Notes: generated by a model not told the origin, from the sequence alone. Positions 44,855 through 57,115 are shown, numbered from the stretch's first letter. The stretch is 64,000 nt of DNA from Symbiotaphrina buchneri (GCA_001599915.1 BCIG01000001.1:1054001-1118000); one strand, 5' to 3'. Translations and numbers: made by a program.

Positions 44855-46445
44855 ATGAAGTTCACGTCTGTCCATCTGACGCTTCCGCCTGCGTCGTTCT
44901 TCAAGTTTCCTCCAGAGCCCTATCCGCAGACGCTTCCGGCGCCAGACAACCATGAGCTTTTCGCGACGCCCTTTGCGCTCCCAGAGAAGGTCTACAATGC
45001 CTCTCTTTCTGTTTGGGTGCCGGTGACGATCGCCTCAGCATATGCCTCGACAGTCGTCATTTGGAATGCCGTCAATCGTAAGCGCGAGGGCAAGCCTTGG
45101 CCGATCAGCAAAAGTCCACTTTTCAAGCTCTTCGTTCTGGCGCATAACGTTCTGCTTGCGCTCTACTCGGCGTGGACTTGCTACGGGATGGCGCGCGCGC
45201 TGCATCGCTCCGTGCCGCATTGGACAATGCAGGACGGCCTGGCGGGCATGGTTGACGGCTTCTGCAAGATACACGGGCCCCGTGGACTGGGCAATGCGGT
45301 TGCTTATAACTCGAGCAGCCAAGTCTGGCACGCCACCAGCGAGGCCGTGAAGCTAGTGCAAGGATCAGGTGGGCCGGTGCCCGACTCCTGGGATCGTGGT
45401 AGGATGTGGAATGAAGGCCTGGCGTTCTATGGCTGGCTTTTCTACCTCTCAAAGTTCTACGAAGTGCTAGACACTGTCATTATTCTTGCCAAGGGCAAAC
45501 AAAGCTCCTTGCTGCAAACCTATCACCATGCGGGTGCGATGTTCTGCATGTGGGCCGGCATTCGATACATGGCACCTCCAATCTGGATGTTTGTGGTGGT
45601 CAACGCGGCGATTCATGGTCTGATGGTAAGTTCAATGCCTTCCAACTATACAGCCTGGCTACAGGTTGGACTAACTCTTTGACATTATAGTACACCTACT
45701 ATGCCGTCACAACATTCAACGTGAAAGTCCCGCAAGCGGTCAAGCGCACTCTTACTACTTGTCAAATCATGCAATTCGTCGTTGGAACTCTCTTCGCCGC
45801 CACCCATCTGTTCATTAGCTACGACATACCGGTCTCAGTGGCTTACAAGGTCGTCAGCGGCGCGTCTTCTGCCGTGTCCTCTGTGAGCAGCGCAGCTACA
45901 GCTGCCGCAACGGCTGGTACCGTCGGTGGTTGGTTGAAGAAGCTGGCATTACGAGCCGCCGGCGAGGAAGGGCTCGCGGAGAACGTGCGGGATGCGGGCC
46001 AGATCCATCTCGGAAGCCCAAAGGACATTGTGAACCATTTCCACTCTCACAAAGAAGAGACACGGTATAGAACGGAGACACGAACCATTCATTGTCTGGA
46101 TACGTCTGGTCAAGCTTTCGCGGTTTACCTGAATCTGATGTACTTGGCTCCCTTGACGTGAGTACATGAAGACCTTCTCCATGCATAAGGGGAACTCTGC
46201 TAACGTCTTACAGATACCTTTTCGTGAAGTTCTTTGTCAAGTCCTATGTCAATCGGGCTGCAGCGGCCAAGAGGGGACATACTGGACCGTCAGGCCAGCC
46301 AGGGCAGCCAAAGAAGGTCGAAGACGCACACGATGGGGAACCACCGAAGTTCGAGAAAGATGGCAAGATTGTCGCGAAATCATATGCAGATGCTATCAAG
46401 GGCACGGAAAAGGTGGTTGGAAAGAACGGAAAGAACAAAAAGTAG
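44855..46445 (+). CDS. ELO-family fatty acid elongase
   Basis: Three exons (44855-45625, 45691-46157, 46214-46445) encode 489 aa. ELO features include several membrane helices, the FYLSKFYEVLDTVIIL segment and the histidine motif QTYHHAGAM (His224, His225). Downstream of it are GIRYMAPPIWMFVVVNAAIHGLMYTYY and a later helix before YLFVKFFVKSY. The first His of the usual HxxHH box is Gln here. A variable 130-residue loop after the sixth helix is Ala/Ser/His-rich. The basic C-terminus (KNGKNKK) fits ER retention. ELO enzymes condense malonyl-CoA with long-chain acyl-CoA for sphingolipids and membrane lipids (established). The gene is convergent with the 403-aa protein gene. Confidence 0.9.
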
Positions 46446-46951
46446 AGGAGTCAGGTCTAGGAGTACGGATGCAGATGCGCTTTTCGGAACTTGGCCAGGT
46501 TTGGATGGGAAGGGTGTGTTCAGGGGTTGCTTTGCGCACTGATGGTAGCCGTTGGAGGATTCATCGCGCTTCTCTGCACATGTCATCGGAGGGTCTTCAT
46601 GTCAATAGAGACTTGTGTTTCTCTTTTCTTCTTAGAAAGTGAAGACAGAGGACCAGAGGACGAAGTAGTTAGATAGCCTTAAACAAACTCCTTAAGAGCC
46701 AGGGAATGAGACCGTGCCACTGTCCTCGACGTCGGACGATAATATCTGATCATCTGCATACTCCCGCTTCTGGATATGAAACAATCGAAACCCGGATGAC
46801 CCAAACACCGCATTTCGGGTGACGCTGTCTCATTTACTCGTAAGAATTTCACATGTCGCCCAATCCTCCAAAAGCCAGTCATACTCGAACCAAAAACGAC
46901 TGCCGTGCGTCTGAATCTCCGGCTCCAGAGGATGCATGGAAAGTCAGCCGA
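46446..46951. other. convergent 3' region
   Basis: 506 bases between two stop codons. Nothing coding is supported. Confidence 0.4.
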
Positions 46952-48163
46952 CTACAAGCTGGGCGTCCGAGACGGAGCAATGGACAGAGAGTCACGGCCG
47001 CTGAAGATCGATTCCACGGCTGTGCTTCCCTGGCTGGCAGTCGCCCAGCCCTCATCACTGATGCTCAAGTTTGAAGAAAAGCTGCGATTGACCTGGAGAG
47101 AGCTGTGCAGGCCGATATAGGCCTGCAACAGGGTGTTCACCGTGGAAGGTCCAGATTGTCTGATCGATCTCTCGGATCCGCTGTGCTCAATCTCAGGGAT
47201 GATGGAACGGTGCGAAGAGTGGCTCGGGCTGGCCTGGGTGAACGCTGGGCTGCATCGCTCCTGGTTGTACTGGCCTTGTGAGGGATACTGGCCGCCTCCC
47301 TGAAGGATCTGCTGATGGTACAATGTCCGTTGGTGCCGATATATCTCCAACTGGATATGTTTTGGGTCGAGCTGACTGTCCAGCGCAGGATCTCGGGGAG
47401 GGATAGAAGATTCATCGCCATGCACACCCAATCCGAAGGAGTAAGTGGGGGTCTCATGCACTGGCGGTGATCTTGCAGGCATGCTATTGCCTGTTCCTTG
47501 CTCATTTGGCGCCTGAGTGTGCGCATTCTGGTCATAAGGGGCAGAATCCCGAGGGCAGGCCTTTTCGAATGGATCATGACTGAAGACAATCGGACTTTGA
47601 ACCCGGATATCACGGAAACGGCCACGGAATTGCCTGAAAAGCTTCCGCATTGGATGAGTACCCTCAGAACCCGCGGCTTGTTGACCGGCCCCAAATGTAT
47701 TCGAGTGGACCCCAATCGGCGGACCTGTTTGAGATGCAGAGCTGAAGGGCGGCGCGAAGCTGCCAATGGGACTTGTGGCAGTAAGCCCCATGCGAACCAT
47801 GGCGTCCATCAGGGACGAGTCACGGCGAGTCGTCAGGCTGAAGATGGGACGATACCCGTCGTGAGACTGTACACTCAGCCACGACTCCTGAGACGCCAGA
47901 CTCCAGTGAGACTGGTTTCCTCCCAACGCGAACAATGGATTGTGGCATCTCTGGCATTTGACTCTGCCTTCACGCGGGATGTGCACTGCAATGCTGTCGT
48001 TGAAGTGATGGCATCTGCGGCACATGGCTGTCAACGTCGTGTCAAGACCATTTATAAGTGAAGCTAAGGAATCCCTCCGAACGTTGCCACTATAACTTGC
48101 GGCCCCATTCGATTGAAACTCGGGATAAGGCATGTCTGGCTTGCCTTCCTGGTCTAGGCACAT
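46952..48163 (-). CDS. hypothetical protein with a possible N-terminal zinc ribbon
   Basis: Single frame of 403 aa from the ATG at 48163 (MCLDQEGKPD). Two CxxC pairs at Cys48/Cys51 (MCRRCHHF) and Cys70/Cys73 (KCQRCHNPLF), 18 residues apart, form a plausible zinc-ribbon-like site. The remainder is rich in Ser, Pro, Gln and Arg and looks disordered. It has an Arg-rich patch (LFRQFRGRFRDIRVQ) and a Gln/Tyr-rich stretch (YRHQRTLYHQQILQGGGQY). There is no signal peptide or membrane helix. The family is not recognised. Fungal proteins with a short zinc knuckle and long disordered tail are common, and many have no assigned role. Confidence 0.7.
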   Translation of the reverse strand: MCLDQEGKPDMPYPEFQSNGAASYSGNVRRDSLASLINGLDTTLTAMCRRCHHFNDSIAVHIPREGRVKCQRCHNPLFALGGNQSHWSLASQESWLSVQSHDGYRPIFSLTTRRDSSLMDAMVRMGLTATSPIGSFAPPFSSASQTGPPIGVHSNTFGAGQQAAGSEGTHPMRKLFRQFRGRFRDIRVQSPIVFSHDPFEKACPRDSAPYDQNAHTQAPNEQGTGNSMPARSPPVHETPTYSFGLGVHGDESSIPPRDPALDSQLDPKHIQLEIYRHQRTLYHQQILQGGGQYPSQGQYNQERCSPAFTQASPSHSSHRSIIPEIEHSGSERSIRQSGPSTVNTLLQAYIGLHSSLQVNRSFSSNLSISDEGWATASQGSTAVESIFSGRDSLSIAPSRTPSL

Positions 48164-49049
48164 AAAGTTCAACCGTAAAAGTGCAAGCTATTGGCCAAAC
48201 GGGGGGTTTCAAAAAGAAGCGTTGGTAAGGTCAGCGCCCGAGAACGAGAGAATCAGCTAGTTCAAGGCCGACGAGGACAATGATTCGAACTCTATCCCTG
48301 CAGCGGAGATGAAAGCAAAGGAATCGAGCGACAAGGCTGCGGCGCAGCCTCGTGTCAGCCGCAGACCAAGAGAAAAGCAAAGCAATACGGGAAGCGATGC
48401 CTTTTTAACGCTGGTATGGAAGAAAATATCGTAGGAGAATTCAATTGTTCAAGGAAACGATTCAATGGAGCAGAGTCTGTCATGGCTCTACGTCAGAAGG
48501 GTAGCTCAGGGTAAGGGTACCTGTCCTGTGCTGCCCGGGGCTTTGCACTGCCTCCACCCACTTGCACCCCATGGGCGACGTGGTACGCCAATGGCTGCAG
48601 GTGGGCATGGCTAAGGCCGCCATCGCTTTCCAATTATTGGAGCAATATCGGGGAGGTAGTCGTAGAGGTGAAGTACACACCGCGGATTGAGCACCACGCT
48701 GTCTAGCAATGAGCATCTCGGTTGTGGCTTTTGGAGGGGGGAGCAGCGGTCAAGCGAAGAGGCAGCAGCCGAAGCCACCAGGGGGCTGATAATGGTCCGC
48801 CCAGGCAAAGATGATAGCGCTTTGGCAGATAAGGAGTACGACTTGCACGGGTAACGAAGTATGTTATCAGGATAGGGACCATGAAGGTATAATCAAGAGC
48901 CCACTACAATTCATCCATACTGTTTGTATGTATTTCCCATTGTACACGTGTAAATCCAGGACCTCCCGAACTTGTGCCCGATACATAAATTTTTTCATTC
49001 TGCCGGCCCTTTCTTACGCACAAGGCCCGCAAACTCCGCAATCGGTATA
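48164..49049. other. intergenic region
   Basis: 886 bases between the 5' end of the 403-aa protein gene and the 3' end of the permease gene. It includes a GTTCGAATC-like element on the minus strand near 48280, rejected as a tRNA. Confidence 0.4.
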
Positions 49050-51340
49050 TCAGATCTTAGGAGGAAGCTCAGAGCCTTCTTGTTCTTTCATCTTACTAGT
49101 CCCATGGCTTTCTTCATCCGCGGGGCCCGAGCTACCCGGCTCAGCGGCCTCAACTTTGATTCCTTCAGCCTCAATTGCTTCTTGCTGCTCTTCCGTCAAA
49201 TCTTCGGAGGAGAGGGTGATCCTAGGGCCGGTAAACCATTTGCGCGCATCAATGTAGTAGTACAAGAGTGCCCCTCCCCACACAGCTGCATTGATGACAA
49301 TGGTATAATTCATGCTATCCGCTGTCGTAGGCAAGAACTGATTAGCATCAAACCGACATGGGAGGCTAGTTACTTACGTGTCGGGTTCGGCCCTTCCACA
49401 GGAAACATGCACAGCAGGATTCCGAAGACCAGAAAGGTGATGGCAATCCACGCGATCGGTATGCTCAGCTTTCCAGTGTAGATCGGTCCGGGATTGAACT
49501 TCTTCTGGCCCCAGACAACCCTGCAAAATATCGGGGTTCCCCAAGCCAGATTGTTCCCCGCAACAGCCAAGGAAAAGAGAGCTTGGGCTGCAGCGGAAGC
49601 AATCAGGCAAAGTAGGCCAAGAATCGCAGCAAGAAGAACGCAGCCCCAAACACATCTGAAAGGAATATAGCCGAACCTCGCGGAGATAGGGCGAAAGAAC
49701 TTTGCGAACGGCAGAGCACCGTCACGGGAGAATGCCCAAGTTTGTCGGGAAGCAGCAACAAGCTGTGGCAGGATAGGCAAGTCAGTAAGGAGAGATTGCA
49801 ACAGAAGCAGATAATCCGCCAGAAGATAGCTTCGAGTGGGTCTCCTTACAATAGATATACCCATCAGGAACTGACAGATGAAAAGGAGGCACATCATTCC
49901 TATCGCGCCCCTTTTACCAAGCGCATCATAATAAATCTGGTTACTGTCAGTTTTTGGACATGATAGCGTCTGGAGTATGGAGCCTTTTACCTGAGCCATA
50001 GGTTGGCCAAAGCTACTGTCCAGAAGAGCACTAATATCTTGGTCCATGCATGCAGCAATGACTATGAGGATAATCCAACCGAAGCCCCAGCAGCATCCGA
50101 TACTCATAAGGATACCATATGGGACGGCAACGACAGCGTTGCTGGCTTCTTCAGACATGTGCACACCTTCACATATTAGCTCCTTAGTTGAAGAAGGATA
50201 ACGAATCTGCCCATACAAGAATCAAACTACCCCTGAGTTAGTACTTCCTGTTAACTGCATCGTTGGAAGGAGTAGATTGCTCACTGCTCCAATTGTCCAA
50301 ATAGGGGAGAGCCAGGCAAGCATGAAAGTCCATCCCGCAGGCCAAGATGTCCCATTGTCCACATGGCCGAAAATGTACGATCCATCATTCCGAGAATGAC
50401 TTCTTCCCACTGGAAGCGCAATAATGGTGGCCACTATCAATGCGAACTGACAGAAGGTGGAGAAGGTTTGCAATTTTGCCATGTACTTCTGCATTGTCGA
50501 GGCCACAACACCGTGGAGAGGGACAGTGCCCAGGAAGACTGCATAAGTGACACCGTTTGAAGGAGCCCAGTTGCCATCCTTCGCGATGACAATAACCGAT
50601 AGGAACATGAGAGAGAAACCATCTATAACGACACGTAAGTAGGACTCCGCACTAAAAGGCCGGTCAATGCTTACAGTCAATTGAACACAAGCCTCCCACC
50701 AAACCGAGCGTGTTACTATACCCTACCAGGAAACTCAATGGTCTTCGAGAATTTGGACTTGCAAAGAAAGCTGGCGCATTGTAAGTATGGGATATTCCGG
50801 GAATTCGTCACCGTTCATACCTGTCCACCAGTATAATCCGCCGCTAGTAGGCATTGCTGATCCCAAGTCCGCCTTATAACCATAGTCAGATATCGTAGGG
50901 ACACAAAGACAGTTGGACTCACCATTGCCAATCCAACGCTAAAAACAAAAGCGCTGGCTAGAAACCACCCCTTGTGATATCATGAGCTGCCATGCCCGAT
51001 CAATTATTATGGACTACTAACCCAGACCATCCCAACCGGACCGGCGGGGATTGAGTACGATAGAGTCGATGCGATGGAAGGCAATAAGCCCATAATTGAG
51101 AAAGCAATGCCAAAGATTTCAAGCTTTCCGAAACTGCGCCGCAGCTCCTGCTTGTACCCCAGTTTCGCTGTGAAGCATCAATGGGTCAGTCAATGGCTGC
51201 AGAATCATGCTATGAGATGTACCGAGCACTTCCGCATCCTCTTCGCTCGCAAGCTTAGGGTCGACATTTATATGATGATGTGGTTCTCTGCGCTGCTCTA
51301 CTGACTGAGGCGTTTCCGCCGTCACCGGTTCTTGCGCCAT
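49050..51340 (-). CDS. APC-superfamily amino acid / GABA / choline-type permease
   Basis: Eleven exons (51340-51223, 51167-51022, 50970-50923, 50872-50821, 50770-50675, 50622-50285, 50226-50217, 50166-49991, 49936-49850, 49762-49378, 49321-49050) encode 575 aa with consistent phases. Family signatures are SFGKLEIFGIAFSIMGLLPSIA in helix 1, SAMPTSGGLYWW, FDSCVHMSEEASNAVVAVPYGI, and LVAASRQTWAFSRDGALPF. These identify the yeast Hnm1/Uga4-like ACT subfamily. About 12 membrane helices are expected. The C-terminus is acidic (SSEDLTEEQQEAIEAE), a candidate trafficking region. The substrate cannot be fixed from sequence. Exon 7 is 10 nt. Confidence 0.92.
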
Positions 51341-52217
51341 GTTGTACCACTGTCTCTAACGGACGATATACGATTCTCCACAAGATTTCAGAAATAAGAT
51401 AAACGCCTCGAAGAACATCTTGGGCCTGCAGATAGGCTTGCTTTATTCCACCCCTGCCGTCTTAGACGGTGCAGGGGTGGTGCAGCAAATCTCATGAGCA
51501 TCAACCCCTCAGCCATCGAAGATAAGAGGATCGCTATCAATTGGTTCCTCACAGACCCTTGCGAATGATAGGGCAAAAAGAGAAGATAATAGATTTGCGT
51601 ACGGAGTTGAGAAGTAACCATCCAATGATAAAAAGGTCACGGATAAGAGCTCTAGTGGAAGTCCATGGCACGAGTTTACCCCCGGAATGACAATGGCTCA
51701 GCGATAAGGGACATGTGCGAAGTTCAACGCCATGCCGTAAGAAGTATGAAAATGCTGGGGCCCACGCGTAGACCTGCTCGCTTTGAAATGGTGTGGTGCA
51801 GCTCCGGTTTTCCCTCTAGGACCAGCGACGGGTATCGGCAAGGCGGGGAGCTTGTCTGAGCTTCTTGTTCCAAAGGACCGTTCAGGAATCGACAGATAGG
51901 GAGATTCGAGACCAATAATGTGCAAAGGATTTCTAGGGGTCGTAGGGCCGCAGAAACATTGAGCATCGTCTGCTCGCGGCCACGAAGTAGTTTGCTATGT
52001 ATCACAGATCAATAATAGGAGTAGAATCCGGTAGTTAAGGACCCCAGGTGTACACTCGCTTTGCTTTAGGTAAGGCGTAAGTGCCACAGTTAAGATTTTG
52101 AGCAATGTGGAGCACCACCTCGGATAACCGAGCGATGACACCAGTACGTGTACGGTGACCTCGTGCAGCAGCAAGCCCGCTGATGCATCCAGATTTAGAT
52201 CTCACAAAGCAGCCAAC
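51341..52217. other. divergent intergenic region
   Basis: 877 bases between the permease and prefoldin genes. No coding support. Confidence 0.4.
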
Positions 52218-52809
52218 ATGGAGCGGCGGATGGTATGGTTCCCTTGTCCCGAAAGACTGAAACCCAATCGCTGATTTCTATATGGCGTTCATAGCTATCA
52301 AAGGAGGATGAAGTGGCTACCGGCGGCGAAGAGATCGAGGTCCGCCGAGAAGACCAAAATCGAATCAACCGATTCAGTAGCCTCCACCAGAAGGAGCTTC
52401 TGCTAGAAGAGGAGCTCAGGGCAAAACATGTATGGCATCACAGGCTCAACCAATTCCTCTAGGTGGAGCGTGAACTGATGCTGTTTCTCTATCCAGAAAG
52501 ATAAGGAAGACCTGGACGAGGTCTCGAATGAGCTCGAGCTGGCGGACGAGGATGACATGGTTCCGTAGGTGCATTCGAGGGCTCTTTATACCGCAGCTCG
52601 ACTGACAATGCCATAGATACAAAATAGGGGATTCTTTCTTCTCGCTACCTCTGCCAGAAGTACAAAATCTACTGTCGTCTTCTACAGAAAAGGTGGATGA
52701 GGATATCTCGGCGCTAGAGGAGAAGCTCAGCGGCATCCGGGAAGAGATGCAGCAGTTGAAAGTGACATTGTATGCCCGATTTGGCCGAAGCATCAACCTT
52801 GAGACTTGA
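52218..52809 (+). CDS. gim3: prefoldin subunit 4 (Gim3)
   Basis: Four exons (52218-52232, 52304-52429, 52497-52564, 52617-52809) encode 133 aa, the expected length for a beta-type prefoldin subunit. The first exon is 15 nt (MERRM). The sequence EDEVATGGEEIEVRREDQ leads into two coiled-coil helices (INRFSSLHQKELLLEEEL and VDEDISALEEKLSGIREE). Between them is the beta-hairpin region with VPYKIGDSFFSLPLPEVQ. Prefoldin is a hexameric cytosolic chaperone that hands nascent actin and tubulin to the CCT chaperonin (established). It was missed by simple open-frame inspection because the exons are short. Confidence 0.92.
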
Positions 52810-53594
52810 AATGTATTTGATACCAATTGAAGAAGGATTCTAGTTCACAGCGCATATAGAAATGGCTGGCTATGCTGCCATTGTCGCAGTGGGAAAATAT
52901 CCTGCGACAGAGGTAGCTGATCGTCACCCCTCGCCTCTTTCATTGGTTCAATCGCCGGAGGACGGGCGGGGCCGCCAATCGTAAAATATCTCAACTTCCC
53001 AGAAACACGGGATGGCCCAGCCAAACCCACATTATTGTCAGTGCAATTGTTGATGCGCTTGTCAAAATATGGGCTTTTGAAGGTTACGAAGTATGACTGG
53101 AAGGTTATGACGCATAACGACCAGTGATGCTTGACACTTCCGTTCCTACTGCGATGCCAAGACCATGTCTGCTGCTTCGGGACGCCTGAGGTCATTGATA
53201 CTGCCGCACTTCTCGATGCTATTTATGCCGAATTACCCGATCACCGTCCTCTCCAGCATTCCCCGCCATTGAAAGTTCACGAGCGCCAAACCCTCCATTG
53301 TGCACTCCATGGCTATACACGGCCAAGCCCTTTCATGGAGACAGTAAGCATCCGGCTGTGCTTTTTGTAGATAGTTATGGCGGATCCAGGATCACCAAGC
53401 CGAGCAGTAACTCGGCATCTGCAAGATAATTACACCGAGAGGAGCAGGACTCCAAGGGAAAAGGATGGTACGACACAGAAAGAGATCAATGCAAGACTCT
53501 CGTCCTAATTATATCACTAGATTCTTCTTCAAAGACGTTGTCCAGAGGAGAAAGTCGGCATTCGAGACTTGACCGAGAAGATGCGCAGGAACGA
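52810..53594. other. intergenic region
   Basis: 785 bases upstream of the MFS gene. The MFS frame stays open upstream of 53595 but has no ATG. No other coding support. Confidence 0.4.
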
Positions 53595-55453
53595 ATGGAC
53601 ATAGAAAAGGAAGATAACAGACCCAATTCGCCTTCCAAGCGCCAGAATGTTGTTCATTTTACTCCAGACGATCCTGACAATCCTGAAAATTGGTCATTGG
53701 TAAACTTCTCTGCAAAATGTATCTGAAGACGCAATACTGACGGGCCAATATAGGGAAGGAAAATGTACATTGTGATCACTGGCATTCTCCTTGTCTTGAA
53801 CAGTACCATATCTTCCGCATTGCCCAGCAATGCCATGACATTCATTGCACCGTACTTCAATGTTTCCGATGAAGAGCAGCAGGTGTTGCCAATGTCGATA
53901 TTTCTCATTGGATATGTTTTCGGACCCTTGGTCTTTGGACCTCTCAGCGAAGCCTTTGGCCGCAAAGTCATCATTAATTCGACCTTCATTGTATTTACTG
54001 CCTTTACGCTAGGATGTGCATTAGCAAGATCTTGGGTTGCATTACTCATCTTCCGCTTTCTGTGTGGAATAAATGCGTCCGTTCCAATCACCGTCATTGG
54101 CGGTCTGTATGCGGATATCTTTCCAAACCCTAGGACAAGAGGCCGAGCGATGGCTGTATTCATGGCGGTGAGCCTCATCCTCCTCTTCCTCGTGATCCGC
54201 GATGCTAAGTCCTAGTCTACAACGTATGGCCCGCTGTTGGGCCCAATAATTGCTGGGTTCCTTGGACCTGTTGACTGGAGATGGGCTTTCTGGGTAGCTC
54301 TAATATTCGCCGGCGCTTGTCTGGTTCCGGTCTTGTTGATGCCTGGTAAAAGAGGTCGTGATTGTCTCTTGAAGGACTTTGTTAACATGCCCTCACAGAA
54401 ACATATGGACCTATCATCCTGAAAAGAAGAGCTCATAAACTGCGAAAGAAGACGGGAGACGATAGCATCATCTCACCAATTGAGCCAGAATCAAAGGGTT
54501 TCAAGCAGATGGCTATGCTTACGTTGACAAGACCTCTCCGTATGCTCTTTTTCGAGGCCATAGTCCTCCTGAGCTGTCTATATTTAGCATTAGTATATGC
54601 ACTGTTCTACCTCTTCTTCGAAGCATATCCAGTCATCTTTCAAGGTAGGCGGCGCTATTTTTCTGCCCAAGAACATGTGTTCAAGAAATACTCACCAGCA
54701 AAGGCATATATGGGTTCAACAATGGCCTCACCGGGCTTACGTTCCTTCCACGTGGGTGTTGCGGTTCAAGAAACACTTATTCTTAGCTGACTTGGATTAG
54801 TTGGAGTCGGCGCATCGTTCTCATGTGCTTTCTTTCTGTATTATGACTCCTTTCTCGCAAAGGCGAAGAAAGCCAACAAGTCGTGGGCTTTCAGGGAAGA
54901 GTTCCGACGACTCCCGATTGCATGCATCGGAGGGCCGTTTTGTGTGGTTGGTCTCTTCTGGCTTGGCTGGACAGCAAAACCTTCCATCCACTGGGCGGTT
55001 CCCATGATGTCTGGGCTACCTTTCGGATTCGGCTATCTCACAGTGAGTACCTCCGTTGAGGGACGGATATTGGCCAGATAAGGCTCACACCAGCGACAGA
55101 TCTTCATCGCTTTGTTGAATTACTTGACCGACGCCTACAAAATCTTCGCTGCTAGTGCCATGGCTGCTGCGAGCACATCACGCAGCATCCTCGGAGCTCT
55201 TCTTCCTTTGGCGGGCAAGCCCATGTATACAAAATTGGGTGTGAACTGGGCAAGTTCACTACTGGGTTTCATCAGTCTGGTGATGGTAATCATCCCATTC
55301 GCTTTTGTCCATTACGGCGACAGGATTCGTGCCAACAGTGAATTTTGTCAGTATCTCCTGCAGAGGAAACAATCCATGGCAGAGGAAGAGGAAAACAAAA
55401 GAGATGAAGCTGCAAGCAATAATGCCATGGCGGACGGGAGCAATCAAGCTTGA
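53595..55453 (+). CDS. MFS drug/polyamine transporter, DHA1 (Tpo1/Flr1-like) family
   Basis: Seven exons (53595-53699, 53754-54167, 54216-54345, 54399-54644, 54704-54751, 54801-55042, 55100-55453) encode 512 aa. The N-terminus has the DHA1 box DPDNPENWSLGRKMYI just before helix 1. Motif A appears as GPLSEAFGRKVIINSTF. ARSWVALLIFRFLCGINAS covers helix 4 and PVDWRWAFWV the helix 5/6 region. YGFNNGLTGLTFLP starts the second half. The C-terminal end is a charged cytoplasmic tail. Members export drugs, polyamines or toxic metabolites across the plasma membrane by H+ antiport (family knowledge). The frame extends upstream without an ATG, so 53595 is the most likely start. No biosynthetic cluster surrounds it. 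Confidence 0.92.
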
Positions 55454-57115
55454 AAAAAAGGCACGGATTATGACCTGCATGGCGCTTTGACGATTTCCTG
55501 CATATTTGGCGTTTCATGCTTATGAAAGGGGTCTTGTAGATATGGTGGTCAGACATCGAAGCCTGCTATCCCTACCTTACCTTAGCTAAGGTAAGGTACG
55601 AAGCGTAGAACAATAATTGATCAAGCATTCTCCCTAAGACTGACTTGGCCCCTGGGTGCCAAGAACTAAGCTCAGGAGCGCGTCGGCATCTGCCTTAACG
55701 CGCCTCGACGCGACTTGACGCGATGCAGGACAGCCGGCTAATGGGCACTAAGCCGAGAGTCTGCCAATCTAAGCTTTTTCTTCTTTTTTACGTGATTGGG
55801 TATGCCCGAAATGAGCAGTTTCCTACTTATGCGGTGCAGAGGCTTAAGAGTCCATGGTTGCCGCACCGTATTCGTATTCCGTAGAGGAGGAGTGGAGATT
55901 GCACGGGAGGAAGGAGACACCAAATCGGATTTACGGCAGGGTTGGCGTGCTTTCTTCTCAGGTCCCGAATAGGCGGAGACTCGAGACAAGAAGAGCCGTT
56001 TTCCCTGTAATTACGTCTTTGGTAGCGGCGTCCTCGCTTCGAATGATCGCCGTGCCCTGACTTTGATGGTCCAGTGCTTGCAGCTGTGATGAGTGTTTAA
56101 CCTCATTAAGGCAAGACCATGTGGAAGCCCCCTGTCATCCAATGGTCAGGATGGGACACGCCAATCCTCTTTTGGGTTTGTCAACATGCCGACTGAAGCC
56201 TGTTTCCGCCAGACGACCAGCCTCGTGGCTGATAAGGAGTAAAGCGTGCATTGCGTAGCCGTTCCTGAAGCCTGTTCCCCTGCCACCCTCAGGCACTCAG
56301 ACCTGCTGCCATCCGTCACCCGTCAGCCCGTGTTCATCAAGAACCTGGCGCTACTACCGGAGCAACAGGAAAACCCCCTCCATAGGGAGCACCGGTGCGC
56401 ACGAAGTATGTGCAGCCAGCCGTGCCGTTCTTTGCCGTTGCTTTACGGGTACGAGTCCCTATGCAGCTTTCCGCTGTCCTCTGGCCGCTGCCGGCGCACA
56501 CAGGTCCGGGATGCTTCCTAGGACAGGAACAAGCTTCCGTCCCTCGACGGCTGATAGTAGAACTCCCCCTTTTCCTTGATCTAAGGTAACTGCAGTACTT
56601 CATGGATTGCCACTACTCTTCTATAATTACTTCTCCTTCAGATACATCGGCAGTATCTACAATCCGATCCAATCGAACCATATCCTCCTTTTCTGCGCCG
56701 GGGCCAACCAAGACCCATAGCTCCGCGCTTGCAGATCCTCTACGCTGGTAGTTGGGTATCTAGCCTGACGTCTTCTTGTTTAAGCTTCACGGCTTCATCG
56801 TGTAATCTCGTTTCAGCTCCATTTGATCCGGACCACCCCCCGCTAGTCACTTTTTCGCTTCCTGTTTTCTGGACGGGAACACCGTGGGCTCCCGTTTGGC
56901 GCCTGGCGTCCGACGCCATGAGATGATACCCTTGGTTGACGGGCCAGCAGACAAAAGGTTATTACGGTAACGGTAAAGCTGGGCGCTGACGGCCCCGCTC
57001 ACCCAGCCTTATGCTGTGCGAAGAGCCAGCTGTGCGCCGGCGCAAGGAACATAACACTTCTCACTGCTTCATATCCATCCTTTTACCCCCAATTACCGGC
57101 AGGCCCGACTGTCAG
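55454..57115. other. intergenic region
   Basis: 1.7 kb holding a 26-bp palindrome (55573-55598), a run of GACGCG-like copies near 55685-55730 and no supported gene. The first exon of the downstream gene probably lies near its right end. Confidence 0.4.
55573..55598. repeat. 26-bp perfect palindrome
   Basis: The left arm TACCTTACCTTAG is followed directly by its exact reverse complement. It is not next to a coding region. It could be a binding site, a cruciform or a remnant of a short inverted-repeat element. Confidence 0.7.

Noticed and set aside
48270-48310. GTTCGAATC sequence on the minus strand resembling a tRNA T-loop
   Set aside because: The flanking bases do not form a T stem, and no matching acceptor, D or anticodon arms are found.
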